Shown: positions 41,530-53,258 of the stretch, piece by piece | How positions within the stretch are numbered: position 1 is the stretch's first letter | How the letters are laid out: every line of letters begins with the position of its first letter | NCBI GenBank assembly: GCA_012960305.1 | Contig: DUBM01000020.1 | Coordinates: 310,001 to 374,000, forward strand | Length of the DNA stretch: 64,000 nt | DNA from: Gammaproteobacteria bacterium | Lineage (GTDB): Bacteria > Pseudomonadota > Gammaproteobacteria > Pseudomonadales > Pseudohongiellaceae | Direction of reading: 5' to 3' | The notes under the pieces: generated by a model | The model's database searches: none | Told to the model about the DNA's origin: nothing | What the model saw: only the letters and a program-made list of their open reading frames with translations | Position numbers and translations under genes: made by a program

Positions 41530-42198
41530 ATGAACGAAGTTGAATTGAATATAGCCCAACAGGGTTCAATTCTTGAAACCAATAAAGTAATTCGAAATAC
41601 CTATATGTTGCTTTCGATGACCTTGTTTTTCAGCGCGATCGCTGCCGTAACTACAATGTTTATGCAAGTAGGTCAGGGTACAGGCTTCATGCTTTTTATC
41701 GGTGGATTCCTTATGACTTTTGTAGTTAGAGCTAATGCTAGATCTTCCAAGGGATTAGTAGCGGTCTTTATTTTCGCAGGATTAATGGGCGGCGCACTTG
41801 GCCCCATCATTTCACTTTATATGCAAGCCTATGCTAATGGTTCGGCGATAGTTGCACAGGCCTTAGGTGGCACAGCGTTTATCTTTTTGTCACTGTCTGG
41901 ATATGCGTTAACAACTGGAAAGAATTTTAATTTCCTAACTGGATTCTTATTTACAGGGATGATGGTTGCTATGGTAGCGATCATCGCAAACATATTTCTT
42001 CAAATACCAGCGCTTAGCTTAGCCATTTCTGCAGCTGTGATTCTTCTAATGTCAGGATTAATTCTGTTTGACACTAGCCGAATTATTAACGGTGGGGAAC
42101 GCAACTATATTATGGCGACTGTATCCTTGTATCTAAGCATCTTTAATATTTTTATTCACCTACTGAGTTTATTAGGTGCGCTTACAGGACGAAATTAA
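41530..42198 (+). CDS. yccA: Bax inhibitor-1/YccA family membrane protein
   Basis: The 222-aa protein has seven hydrophobic segments and the family features SGLILFDTSRIINGGERNYIMATVSLYLSIFN near the C-terminus (about 177-208, Asp and neighbouring charges conserved). YccA in E. coli interacts with the FtsH protease and modulates its attack on jammed SecY. A CTGGAG site precedes the ATG. A strong terminator follows at 42249-42276, so it is a single-gene unit. The tus genes follow, as in Pseudomonas. Confidence 0.9.
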   Translation: MNEVELNIAQQGSILETNKVIRNTYMLLSMTLFFSAIAAVTTMFMQVGQGTGFMLFIGGFLMTFVVRANARSSKGLVAVFIFAGLMGGALGPIISLYMQAYANGSAIVAQALGGTAFIFLSLSGYALTTGKNFNFLTGFLFTGMMVAMVAIIANIFLQIPALSLAISAAVILLMSGLILFDTSRIINGGERNYIMATVSLYLSIFNIFIHLLSLLGALTGRN

Positions 42199-42248
42199 CA
42201 ATAGATTACAGAGCTGAGCATTCAAGACTTGGTCAGTAGTTCGGTTTT

Positions 42249-42276
42249 AAAAAGCCCCGTATCAACGGGGCTTTTT
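42249..42276 (+). terminator. Rho-independent terminator of yccA
   Basis: AAAAAGCCCCGT (42249-42260) pairs perfectly with ACGGGGCTTTTT (42265-42276), loop ATCA. The GC-rich core with A/T tracts on both sides lets it work in both directions. Confidence 0.93.
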
Positions 42277-42424
42277 ATTTATAGCTGCACTGTATTACTA
42301 ATATCCGTATTAGCCTTTTTGGCAACAAATGTGGCTACGATATTTGTAAAGCTATCACTTCGCAGTGAGTTGAATTTTAGAGTAACCAAAATGTACTTAT
42401 ACAACATAGAGTATTATGCTTAGT

Positions 42425-42814
42425 ATGAAATTTTCCCTCGTTGTATATTCAGCGCCCTACTCTTCGCAATCAGCCGCAACAGCGTTGCATTTTGCGCAGC
42501 AATTATTAATTCAGGGGCATGAGATATATAGGCTATTCTTTTTTGGCGATGGTGTGCACAACGCCAGTAAACTGGCTGTAGTGTCACAGGATGAGACTCA
42601 TATACAGCAACAGTGGGACAGCTTGATAGCCGAGAACAATATTGATTCCGTCGTTTGTGTAAGCTCAGCACTTAAACGTGGAATTATTAATCTAGAGGAA
42701 TCCAATCGTCATGACTTGGAATCTATAAGCCTTTCAGATAGTTCTGAAATCGCCGGGCTGGGACAACTGATCGATGCCAGCATTAATTCTGACAGATTAG
42801 TGAATTTCGGCTGA
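42425..42814 (+). CDS. tusD: Sulfur relay protein TusD
   Basis: The 129-aa DsrE-like protein passes persulfide sulfur from TusA to TusE for 2-thiouridine synthesis in tRNA. ATG 42425 (MKFSLVVYSAPY) fits the family; an ATG three codons earlier is less likely. The active cysteine lies in VVCVSSALKRG near residue 78. LFFFGDGVHNA (near 38) and a C-terminal SDRLVNFG end are typical. It forms a hexamer with TusB and TusC. Confidence 0.92.
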   Translation: MKFSLVVYSAPYSSQSAATALHFAQQLLIQGHEIYRLFFFGDGVHNASKLAVVSQDETHIQQQWDSLIAENNIDSVVCVSSALKRGIINLEESNRHDLESISLSDSSEIAGLGQLIDASINSDRLVNFG

Positions 42815-42818
42815 GAAC

Positions 42819-43193
42819 ATGAATACTACAAATAGTAATACTGAAATTACCTTGCTTGCTCGTTCAGCTCCGTATGGCAGTGGTGCTGCAAAGCTTTGTC
42901 TCGATGTGTCAATCGCAGCAGCTGTATTTGAGCAAACTGTAAATTATGTGTTCCTTGATGACGGCATTTATCAAGTGCTAGACGAGCAAGATGCATCGCC
43001 AATAAATAGTAAATCTCTTGGAAAAACCTTAGAAGCGCTTGGCTTGTATGGAATCGAAAAACTTTATGTTGATGAAGATTCGTTGAGAAAAAGAAATCTA
43101 AGCACTGACCAGCTCTTACCTCAAGTCGAATTGGTGAACGCTGATGCTATTAAAAAATTTATTAATCAATCAAAATTTGTACTGACGCTATGA
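42819..43193 (+). CDS. tusC: Sulfur relay protein TusC
   Basis: The 124-aa DsrF-like protein has the family RSAPYGSGAAKLCLDV (about 15-30) and VFLDDGIYQVL (near 45). TusC stabilises the TusBCD complex and usually lacks a catalytic cysteine; the Cys in KLCLD is not at the TusD position. It starts 4 bp after tusD and overlaps tusB by 4 bp, so the three are coupled. Confidence 0.92.
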   Translation: MNTTNSNTEITLLARSAPYGSGAAKLCLDVSIAAAVFEQTVNYVFLDDGIYQVLDEQDASPINSKSLGKTLEALGLYGIEKLYVDEDSLRKRNLSTDQLLPQVELVNADAIKKFINQSKFVLTL

Positions 43194-43480
43194 CAAGTTT
43201 GCACACTATTACTAAACCGCCTTCCGCAGCTGCTCTTCAAAGTTGTGCAAAATTTCTGAGCGAAGGTGATTCTATTCTTCTTCTTGAAGATGGTGTCTAT
43301 TACAGCGCGGACGCAAACAACTGGCCCGCACTTCCCCTTGGAACTAAAGTGTACGGGCTAAAAGAGGACTTTGTTGCTAGAGGTTTATCTAAAATTGTTG
43401 ATAGACAAGTTGAGCTAGTAGATTATGCTCGCTTCGTACAACTTAGTTGTGAGCATGACAAGGTTGTCAGCTGGCTATAG
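43190..43480 (+). CDS. tusB: Sulfur relay protein TusB
   Basis: The 96-aa DsrH-like protein opens with TSLHTITKPP and has GDSILLLEDGVYY (about 26-38), both family marks. It completes the TusBCD complex. It overlaps tusC by 4 bp. A gap of 70 bp separates it from tusE. Confidence 0.92.
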   Translation: MTSLHTITKPPSAAALQSCAKFLSEGDSILLLEDGVYYSADANNWPALPLGTKVYGLKEDFVARGLSKIVDRQVELVDYARFVQLSCEHDKVVSWL

Positions 43481-43550
43481 TAAGCCGGTTTCTTAGTAAG
43501 CAAACTATTTTGATCAATATATTATTCCAGAGAGACACAGGTTTTTAGAA

Positions 43551-43937
43551 GTGAACAAGCGCAACGAAAATTCGAAAACCTCTATTCAAGGCTACGAACC
43601 CGCCCGGCCCCTTAAAATAGGTGATCAACTCATCGAGTTGGATAAGGAAGGTTTTTTACGGAACTTGTCAGATTGGAATCAAGATGTCGCTACAAATATT
43701 GCTCTAAATGAACACATCTACTTAAGCCCAGCCCATTGGGAAGTAGTAAAGCTATTGAGGGTCTTTTATAAGCGGCACCAACTTTCACTAGCGTCACGGG
43801 CTTTGGTTAGCTTGGTAAAGAGAGAGCTCGGCGTTGAAAAAGGTAAGAGCGCTTATCTGATGAAGCTATTTAGAGGTAACCCAGCAAGAACTGCGAATAA
43901 AATAGCCGGCCTTCCTAAACCTGACAATTGCCTGTAA
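43551..43937 (+). CDS. tusE: Sulfur relay protein TusE (DsrC family)
   Basis: The 128-aa DsrC-like protein accepts sulfur from TusD and hands it to MnmA. The penultimate cysteine, essential in TusE, is present in the C-terminal PKPDNCL. DLSDWN- and LSPAHWEVVKLLR-type segments are seen (NLSDWNQDVA near 39, SPAHWE near 59). The start is GTG 43551. mnmA, its partner enzyme, is at 59277 in the same window. Confidence 0.93.
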   Translation: MNKRNENSKTSIQGYEPARPLKIGDQLIELDKEGFLRNLSDWNQDVATNIALNEHIYLSPAHWEVVKLLRVFYKRHQLSLASRALVSLVKRELGVEKGKSAYLMKLFRGNPARTANKIAGLPKPDNCL

Positions 43938-43948
43938 ATTCCAACCTG

Positions 43949-45336
43949 CTAAGCACCTGACTGGAACCACTCTAGGTCATTTCGGAGCTTGACCACTTCG
44001 CCGATAATAATAATAGTCGGTGCCTGTAGATTTGCTTCTGCTGCCACTTCCACAAGAGAGCCTAGCTCACTGCATAGCACTCGCTGAGTTTTAGTAGTGC
44101 CTTGTTGAATAACTGCCACTGGCATCGATGCTTTCATACCATGGTCTATTAGCGACACACATATATTTTCTAGTCCGTGCAGTCCCATATAAAATACTAG
44201 AGTTTGCTGATCTCGAGCCATTGATTTCCAATCCAGGTTCTTACCTTCTGCTACTCGATGGCCAGTCATAAACCTCACAGATTGGGCATAATCTCGATGA
44301 GTTAAAGGTATTCCTGCATAAGCAGCGCATCCTGACGCTGCTGTTATACCCGGAACTATTTGGAAGGGTATTTCATTCTCAGCAAGTGTTTGCAGCTCTT
44401 CGCCACCTCTGCCGAAGATAAAGGGGTCGCCCCCTTTTAAGCGCAGAACTTTCTTGCCTTCATTTGCCAGGCGAACCAACAGTTCGTTGATGGATTCTTG
44501 TTCCATGCTGTGATTAGCTCGAGCTTTCCCCACATGGATCTTTTCTGCATCGGGACGCAATTTGCTCATTATTTCATCTGACACCAAGCGATCATATAAA
44601 ACCACATCGGCTTTGTGCATTAAGCGAAGAGCCTTCAAAGTAAGAAGGTCTGGATCGCCTGGCCCAGCGCCCACAAGATATACTTCACCCGTCTTTGGAA
44701 TAGAGTCTGCAGCTGCCAATTTTTCTTCAAGGGATGCTCTGGCTAGCTCCTGCTGCCCGCTATAAACAAGTTCGGGTATGTCGCTTTCCAATAGTTGTTC
44801 CCAAAAGTTAACTCGCGAACTGAAATTAGGAATGTCCGTTTTTATTTTTTCTCGATAGCTCTGTAATAAGCGCGCCAATTGATCTATACGGTTGGGTAGC
44901 ATGGTTTCATTAAGTTCTTTTATCTTTCGGGTAAGTACTGGCGATGCGCCCGATGAAGAGATTGCCACAAGCAGAGGGGATCGATCGACAATTGCAGGCA
45001 TGATAAAGCTACATAAGTCTGGTTGGTCTACAACATTCACAGGTAACTTTTTTTGATTTGCTGCTGCTGCTACTAATTTGTTAATAGCGGAGTCATCGGT
45101 AGCAGCGATAACTAGTACAGCGTTGTGTAGATGCTTCGCTGAAAATTGTGAAGTTATCAATTCAGCGTGATTCTCACTTGCCAGATTAATTACTTCTTCA
45201 GAAAAATTAACTGAGACAAATCTTAAAGTTGCACCAGCGCGCAATAGGAGGCTAGCTTTTCGAGCCGCTAAAACGCCACCCCCAACAATTAAGCAATCCT
45301 TATTTCTAATATTGAGAAATAGGGGAAGAAAATCCA

Positions 45337-45337
<1 letters not shown>
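43949..45337 (-). CDS. cysG: Siroheme synthase (bifunctional)
   Basis: The 462-aa fusion has an N-terminal precorrin-2 dehydrogenase/ferrochelatase (about 1-150, VGGGVLAARKASLLL at 16-31, VVDQPDLCSF near 103 and ISSSGASPVLTRKI near 125) and a C-terminal uroporphyrinogen-III methyltransferase (about 215-455, VGAGPGDPDLLTLKAL). It makes siroheme for sulfite and nitrite reductases. It overlaps serS by 1 bp (start codon A in the serS stop), so the two are co-translated. It is convergent with tusE. Confidence 0.96.
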
Positions 45338-46629
<1,292 letters not shown>

Positions 46630-46637
46630 TTAATCGA

Positions 46638-47015
46638 TTAAAACAACAAGCGAGTAAATTGCATGCCTGCAAAGGCAGCGAGGAGACAAAACGCTACGCT
46701 ACTCAATATATAAAAAAGAGCAGTATTGTAGTTGCCCTGTTGAAACAACAAAAGTGCATCCAGTGAAAACGTAGAAAAAGTGGTCATTGCTCCGAGAAAA
46801 CCAATCATCAATATCGGCCTCCATTGATCGACCAATTGGATTTTTTCTGTGAATACTATGAACAGCACCCCAATTAAGAATGAGCCAATTATGTTAACGC
46901 TCAACGTCCCTAGTGGAAAGTCGGAGCTATTGTATTTTTCTGCTAGGCCACTTAACCAGTAGCGCGTCATTGCGCCTATGGCACCACCCAGAGCTATCGA
47001 CAAGTAGGAGTACAT
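46638..47015 (-). CDS. crcB: Fluoride channel CrcB (Fluc)
   Basis: The 125-aa inner-membrane protein has four hydrophobic segments and CrcB marks: GGAIGAMTRYWLS (10-22), SVNIIGSFLIG (39-50) and GFLGAMTTFSTFSLDA (near 73). It exports fluoride as a dual-topology dimer. No fluoride-riboswitch motif is visible in the 50 bp before it. It lies between lolA and serS, where rarA is normally also present. Confidence 0.94.
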   Translation of the reverse strand: MYSYLSIALGGAIGAMTRYWLSGLAEKYNSSDFPLGTLSVNIIGSFLIGVLFIVFTEKIQLVDQWRPILMIGFLGAMTTFSTFSLDALLLFQQGNYNTALFYILSSVAFCLLAAFAGMQFTRLLF

Positions 47016-47065
47016 GTTTCTAAAGGCTACCGATTGAATTTAAATAGGGTTTCAAGGTCATGAAA

Positions 47066-47713
47066 TCACTGAACGTAACTATTTTCGATTACATCGATTC
47101 CAGCCGGCGGAACAAATTCAAATAGGCCATCCGCTAATTTTTGATTGTGCTCTATATTCTCAAATTGCCAGACCGTCTGCTGACCGTTTTTGCTATTCAG
47201 ATAAATCATATCTAGCTCCCCTGCCTGGAAGTTAATAGATATGGTTCGGTAGACGCTATCAGAAGCCTTAGGTGTGAGTTCGAATTCTGCAGTTCCCACA
47301 TCCTCATCAGTAAGTGTTTCGATAGAATATTCTGTCGCCAGATTTTCGGTTCTCCCACTTAGTAACTGTGCTGCAAGCTCCGATCGACTGCTATCCCATT
47401 CTTCAATGACAACTTGGTCGAGGTCGGGCTGGTAGTTCCAGAGCAGTGTACCGTTGGTAACGATCAACTCTGGAAAAGGCGAAAGCGTTTCCCAGTAAAA
47501 GCCGTTAGGTTTTTTTAGATACATTTGAATATTACTTTCTTCGAGAATGCCGCCGTCTGATTCGACGATTAGCTGGACTACGTCAGCGGAAACGGATTCG
47601 ATTTCACCCAGCAACACTTTTAAGTTATCAAATGCGACGGACTGGGCATTGGCAATGTTTATAGTGGCGCTTAAGCAGCATGCAACAGCAGGCGCGGTTA
47701 GAATATTTTTCAT
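47066..47713 (-). CDS. lolA: Outer-membrane lipoprotein carrier LolA
   Basis: I start at ATG 47713 (215 aa); a GTG three codons upstream (47722) is also possible. It has a signal peptide (APAVACCLSATINIANAQ) and the LolA fold: KKPNGFYWETLSPFPELIVTNG (middle, about 66-87) and a C-terminal FVPPAGIDVIE. LolA carries lipoproteins from LolCDE to LolB across the periplasm. It starts 23 bp after the ftsK stop, the usual neighbour. Confidence 0.92.
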   Translation of the reverse strand: MKNILTAPAVACCLSATINIANAQSVAFDNLKVLLGEIESVSADVVQLIVESDGGILEESNIQMYLKKPNGFYWETLSPFPELIVTNGTLLWNYQPDLDQVVIEEWDSSRSELAAQLLSGRTENLATEYSIETLTDEDVGTAEFELTPKASDSVYRTISINFQAGELDMIYLNSKNGQQTVWQFENIEHNQKLADGLFEFVPPAGIDVIENSYVQ

Positions 47714-47736
47714 AATGCTCACTAGTGTAGAGGAAG

Positions 47737-50076
47737 TTACCCTCGTGGCGGAGGGGGTGCGATTACTTCTCGAGATCCATTGCCACTCATTTCTGATACT
47801 ACCCCAGCGGCTTCCATCGATTCAATCATCCTGGCCGCACGGTTATAACCTATACGTAGTTTTCTTTGTACTGCCGAAATTGATGCCTTACGAGATTCAG
47901 TTACAAAATTCACAGCTTCGTCGTAGAGAGCATCACTCTCTTCGCCTTCGCTATCGCCTTGCGAGCCGAAAGCCCCCATATCCATATCGTCAGCAGCCTG
48001 AGTGATTGATTCTATGTATACCGGCTGGCCTCGAGTTTTCCAATCCGCAACAACTCGATGAACTTCCTCATCACTTACAAAAGCGCCATGAACACGTGTT
48101 GGAACACCCCCACCAGGAGGGAGAAACAACATATCTCCATGACCGAGAAGTTGCTCAGCTCCGCCTTCGCCAAGAATCGTTCTGGAGTCAACTTTTGACT
48201 GCACCATGAACGACAGTCTGGTCGGTATATTTGCTTTGATCAGCCCAGTTAAGACATCAACCGACGGTCTCTGCGTGGCTAATATTAAATGAATGCCTGC
48301 AGCTCGAGCTTTTTGCGCTATGCGCGCGATGAGCTCTTCAACCTTCTTTCCCACAACCATCATCATGTCAGCTAGCTCATCAACGATTACGACGATACAG
48401 GGCAAGGTTTCTAATTCAGGTGCTGATTGTTCTTCTGCCAATAGCATTGGGTCAGGCAGCCAAGTTGGGTCGAGGATTGGCTTACCGATTTGCTTAGCAT
48501 CAGTAACCTTTTTGTTAAATCCGGTTAAGTTTCTGACACCGAGAAATGACATTAGTTTATAGCGCCGCTCCATCTCCGCTACACACCAACGAAGTCCATT
48601 AGCAGCATCTTTCATGTCAGTAATTACCGGTGTCAGTAAATGTGGAATGCCGTCATAAACGGAAAGCTCCAACATCTTAGGATCAATCATGATTACCCGA
48701 ACTTGTTCTGGAGTAGACTTGTACAACAGGCTCAGAATCATGGCGTTGATACCTACTGATTTGCCTGACCCTGTAGTGCCTGCGACCAGCAAATGTGGCA
48801 TCTTGGCAAGGTCGACGATAATCGGTTTACCAACTATGTCATGACCCAAGGCCATGCTTAGAGCAGAGTTAGCGCGATCGAATTCAGGTGATGCCAAAAC
48901 CTGACTTAGCAATATCATCTCTCGCTTCTCATTAGGAATTTCCACACCAATGACAGTCTTGCCAGGAATAACTTCCACAACTCGAACCGAAACAATAGCC
49001 AGTGAGCGGGCTAAATCTTTCGCAAGGTTTGTAATCCTGCTGACTTTGATTCCGGGCGCAGGCTGAACTTCAAAGCGGGTGATTACTGGCCCTGGATTTA
49101 CTGCCGTAACTTCAATTTCAATACCAAAATCCTTTAGTTTTAGTTCTAATAATTTTGACATCGCTTCTAGAGATTCTTTTGAAAACCCAGACTCGTTAGT
49201 TTCCTGCCACGCATCCAACAATCCTATTGCAGGTAATTCCTTGATCGATGTAGTTGCAAAAAGAGAGCCCTGCTTTTCTTTTTCGACTCGAGGGCTTTTG
49301 GCGGCCTTCTTCGGTGCTAGCGCTTTTATAGTCGGACGCACTCGTTTCTTTTCTTTCTCAATATGGATATCCAAGACTTTCTTCCGACTCTCAAGGCGTT
49401 CTTTTGTGGCTATTTCCTGCTTCTTAGATTCGATCCACTTAGTGATCTTTATTTTTATTAAGGAGTAAAGGGACAGGCTTGTCGCACCAATTTTATCGAT
49501 AAACACCAACCAGGAGATGGCCACAGTTATAGTTAAGCCGAACAAGAAAATTGCAAAGAACAACAAGGTGCTGCCTAGGGTGGCCAGTAATGGTACGCTG
49601 ATATCGGCAACCATAGAGCCGACCCATCCACCGGCCAAGTAACTAACATCAGAAGGGATTTCAAAATGGAGAGTTGCTAGGCCAGCAGCTGAGACCATTA
49701 ACAGGAAAAAGCCTGAGGTCTTTAGTGCAAACATTGGCCAAGAGAATTCTGCATCCAATTTTGACTCTCTAAATGAGGTGTAGACCTTGTAGGCTAGCAA
49801 TGCAGGAAAACCAAAAGCTAGGTAGCCTAATAGGTGCAATAATATATCTGCTAACCAGGCGCCATAAACTCCGACAGCGTTTGAAACGTCATCTCCGCTT
49901 CCTGTTGTCGTAAAACCAGGGTCAGCTGGCGAGTAGCTCAATAGCGCGATAATGAGAAACAAGCCAAGTAGGAAATACACGATTAAAGTGCCCTCGCGTA
50001 CTAAGCGTTGCATTAGCCCTGTGATTTCAGCTTCTTTCTTAGTTTTTCTCATTGAGACATTTTTCAATTTATTCAA
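47737..50076 (-). CDS. ftsK: DNA translocase FtsK
   Basis: The 779-aa protein has four or five N-terminal membrane segments (about 25-190), a short linker (about 200-280, compared with several hundred residues in E. coli), the RecA-like motor with Walker [11 protein letters not shown] (near 430) and [18 protein letters not shown] (near 605), and the C-terminal gamma winged helix (about 710-770, [20 protein letters not shown]-type, shortened here) that reads KOPS and activates XerD. It couples division to chromosome segregation. An alternative start at Met9 is possible. Confidence 0.97.
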   Translation of the reverse strand: MNKLKNVSMRKTKKEAEITGLMQRLVREGTLIVYFLLGLFLIIALLSYSPADPGFTTTGSGDDVSNAVGVYGAWLADILLHLLGYLAFGFPALLAYKVYTSFRESKLDAEFSWPMFALKTSGFFLLMVSAAGLATLHFEIPSDVSYLAGGWVGSMVADISVPLLATLGSTLLFFAIFLFGLTITVAISWLVFIDKIGATSLSLYSLIKIKITKWIESKKQEIATKERLESRKKVLDIHIEKEKKRVRPTIKALAPKKAAKSPRVEKEKQGSLFATTSIKELPAIGLLDAWQETNESGFSKESLEAMSKLLELKLKDFGIEIEVTAVNPGPVITRFEVQPAPGIKVSRITNLAKDLARSLAIVSVRVVEVIPGKTVIGVEIPNEKREMILLSQVLASPEFDRANSALSMALGHDIVGKPIIVDLAKMPHLLVAGTTGSGKSVGINAMILSLLYKSTPEQVRVIMIDPKMLELSVYDGIPHLLTPVITDMKDAANGLRWCVAEMERRYKLMSFLGVRNLTGFNKKVTDAKQIGKPILDPTWLPDPMLLAEEQSAPELETLPCIVVIVDELADMMMVVGKKVEELIARIAQKARAAGIHLILATQRPSVDVLTGLIKANIPTRLSFMVQSKVDSRTILGEGGAEQLLGHGDMLFLPPGGGVPTRVHGAFVSDEEVHRVVADWKTRGQPVYIESITQAADDMDMGAFGSQGDSEGEESDALYDEAVNFVTESRKASISAVQRKLRIGYNRAARMIESMEAAGVVSEMSGNGSREVIAPPPPRG

Positions 50077-51370
<1,294 letters not shown>

Positions 51371-51392
51371 CGCCCAGGATTTATAATCTCAA

Positions 51393-52100
51393 ATGCCTGT
51401 ACCCTGGCTCGAAGACGACGATCAAGAATTCCCCGGCGTGCATGAGGCTCTCGAAGAACCAAATGGGCTGCTTGCTGCTGGCGGTAGCTTGGCGCCCTCT
51501 CGTCTTTTGAGCGCTTATAGCAAAGGTATTTTCCCCTGGTATGAACTAGACCAACCAATCTTATGGTGGTCACCAGACCCGCGCTTAATATTAGTTCCAG
51601 ATAATTTACTGGTATCACGTAGTCTGGCAAGGCTGAAGCGGCGAAATAGCTATAGCTTTTCGATAGACAAAAAATTTGTAGAAGTTATGCAAAACTGTGC
51701 GGCAGCAAGACCCGGTAGTGATGGAACGTGGATTACCGATGAAATGTTTAGCGCCTATAGCATATTGCATCAAGAAGGCGTCGCCCACTCGGTTGAAGTG
51801 TGGTCCGGAGCAAGACTGGTGGGCGGCCTTTATGGCGTCGCGATTGGGAAAGTATTTTTTGGTGAATCTATGTTCAGCAAGGAAGATAACACCTCAAAAC
51901 TGGCCCTGGTTTATTTAGTCAATCAATTGCAAAGCTGGGGCTTTGAATTAATAGATTGTCAGGTAACCAGCAATCACCTGCTTTCTCTTGGAGCGACAGA
52001 AATTTCTCGGAATCATTTCATGGAGGAATTAGATAGACTCCTTGTTCAGCAAGCACTGCCCATTGCTTGGCAAGATGACAGCCCGGCTGAGAACAAATAA
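51393..52100 (+). CDS. aat: Leucyl/phenylalanyl-tRNA--protein transferase
   Basis: The 235-aa enzyme adds Leu or Phe to N-terminal Arg or Lys of proteins, marking them for ClpS/ClpAP. It has GLLAAGGSLAPSRLLSAYSKGIFPW (start, near 25-49), WWSPDPRLIL near 57, and the C-terminal FELIDCQVTSNHLLSLGA (near 180-197). The 22-bp distance to trxB suggests an operon. Confidence 0.96.
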   Translation: MPVPWLEDDDQEFPGVHEALEEPNGLLAAGGSLAPSRLLSAYSKGIFPWYELDQPILWWSPDPRLILVPDNLLVSRSLARLKRRNSYSFSIDKKFVEVMQNCAAARPGSDGTWITDEMFSAYSILHQEGVAHSVEVWSGARLVGGLYGVAIGKVFFGESMFSKEDNTSKLALVYLVNQLQSWGFELIDCQVTSNHLLSLGATEISRNHFMEELDRLLVQQALPIAWQDDSPAENK

Positions 52101-52146
52101 GTTAATTTGTTAATATTATTGATAAGCGATGTAGTTAAATCTAACT

Positions 52147-52866
52147 ATGAATTCCAAGACTGAATTAATTAGCTCAATACGGCTTTTTCGAACCTCGCCC
52201 CACGCTTGCAGTTACAAGGCGGATGAAATTGCGGTTACAGTGTTTGTTGATCCTGAGCTGGAGATTGATCAGGATCTCAACAGTAAACTAAGTGAATTAG
52301 GCTATCGCCGCAGCGGTGCTCACTTGTATCGCCCGGATTGTGATAATTGTAATGCCTGTGTGTCTTGTCGACTCCCAGTCCAAAGTTTTCAACAACAGCG
52401 TCGACATAAAAAAATTTGGAAGAAAAATCAGGATTTATATGTAAAAGAAGCGGCTGTGGTCGACGACAAAAACAGTTTTGAGCTGTATGAAAAGTACATT
52501 AACACGCGTCATAGCGATGGAGACATGTACCCTGCTACCATCGAGCAGTTCGAAGCCTTTATCTGCTCCGGTACTTCAACTACCAGGTTTTTAAAATTCT
52601 TCTTAGAGGACAGATTGGTAGCTGTAAGCGTCACAGATCAGCTGAGCCAAGGACTATCAGCCGTTTATACCTTCTTCGATCCGGATCTTAATTCACGTTC
52701 ACTCGGCAACTATGTCATTCTCTGGCAGGTAGAAGAGGCTCGACGCCTTCTGCTCCCTTATGTCTATCTAGGGTATTGGATTAAGGATTGCCAAAAGATG
52801 GCCTATAAGAGTAGCTTTCGCCCTCTTGAACTTTTCATAGATCGTAACTGGTTACTATTACGTTGA
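52147..52866 (+). CDS. bpt: Aspartate/glutamate leucyltransferase (Bpt/Ate)
   Basis: The 239-aa enzyme of the Ate1 fold transfers Leu from tRNA to N-terminal Asp or Glu. It has the cysteine-rich PDCDNCNACVSCRLPV (about 59-74), YEKYINTRHSDGDM near 113, and LGYWIKDCQKMAYKSSFRP near 207. It works in the same N-degron pathway as aat and clpS. It follows aat by 46 bp. Confidence 0.95.
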   Translation: MNSKTELISSIRLFRTSPHACSYKADEIAVTVFVDPELEIDQDLNSKLSELGYRRSGAHLYRPDCDNCNACVSCRLPVQSFQQQRRHKKIWKKNQDLYVKEAAVVDDKNSFELYEKYINTRHSDGDMYPATIEQFEAFICSGTSTTRFLKFFLEDRLVAVSVTDQLSQGLSAVYTFFDPDLNSRSLGNYVILWQVEEARRLLLPYVYLGYWIKDCQKMAYKSSFRPLELFIDRNWLLLR

Positions 52867-52899
52867 AGCAAAGAAAGGCGGGTCACAGAGGCTATGATT

Positions 52900-52928
52900 T
52901 TGCTAATCGAGGAAAAATGCGGCACAAT
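52900..52928 (+). promoter_or_regulatory. Possible sigma-70 promoter of infA
   Basis: TTGCTA (52900-52905), 17 bp, CACAAT (52923-52928), 31 bp before the infA start. The match is moderate, but the spacing is ideal and infA often has its own promoter. Confidence 0.45.
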
Positions 52929-52959
52929 GCGCCCGCTTACAACCCTCTGAGGATTGCCG

Positions 52960-53178
52960 ATGGCAAAAGAAGACCAGATTGAAATGGAAGGTGAAGTCGT
53001 TGATACCCTTCCGAATACCATGTTCCGAGTTAAGCTGGAGAATGGGCATATTGTGACTGCACATATTTCAGGAAAAATGCGTAAAAACTACATTCGAATT
53101 CTTACAGGCGATCAGGTGCGCGTTGAACTAACACCCTATGACTTAACTAAGGGGCGGATAACCTACCGGGCTCGATAG
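52960..53178 (+). CDS. infA: Translation initiation factor IF-1
   Basis: The 72-aa OB-fold protein ([19 protein letters not shown] start, [26 protein letters not shown] end, shown in part) binds the 30S A site with IF-2 and IF-3. ATG 52960 is preceded by CTGAGGATTG; a TTG two codons earlier is not used. Length equals E. coli IF-1. clpA reads toward it from the other side; only a weak hairpin (CTAGG/CCTAG near 53213) separates them. Confidence 0.97.
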   Translation: MAKEDQIEMEGEVVDTLPNTMFRVKLENGHIVTAHISGKMRKNYIRILTGDQVRVELTPYDLTKGRITYRAR

Positions 53179-53258
53179 GCAAAGCAATTTCAGTATACCC
53201 ATTTATGCAGATCTAGGTTTTCATCCTAGCACCAGCTTTTTAGATTCTATTGGCCGAC

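Noticed and set aside
47016-47065. Fluoride riboswitch before crcB.
   Set aside because: The 50-bp gap lacks the GGNGAUGG and pseudoknot sequences and is too short for the aptamer with its expression platform.
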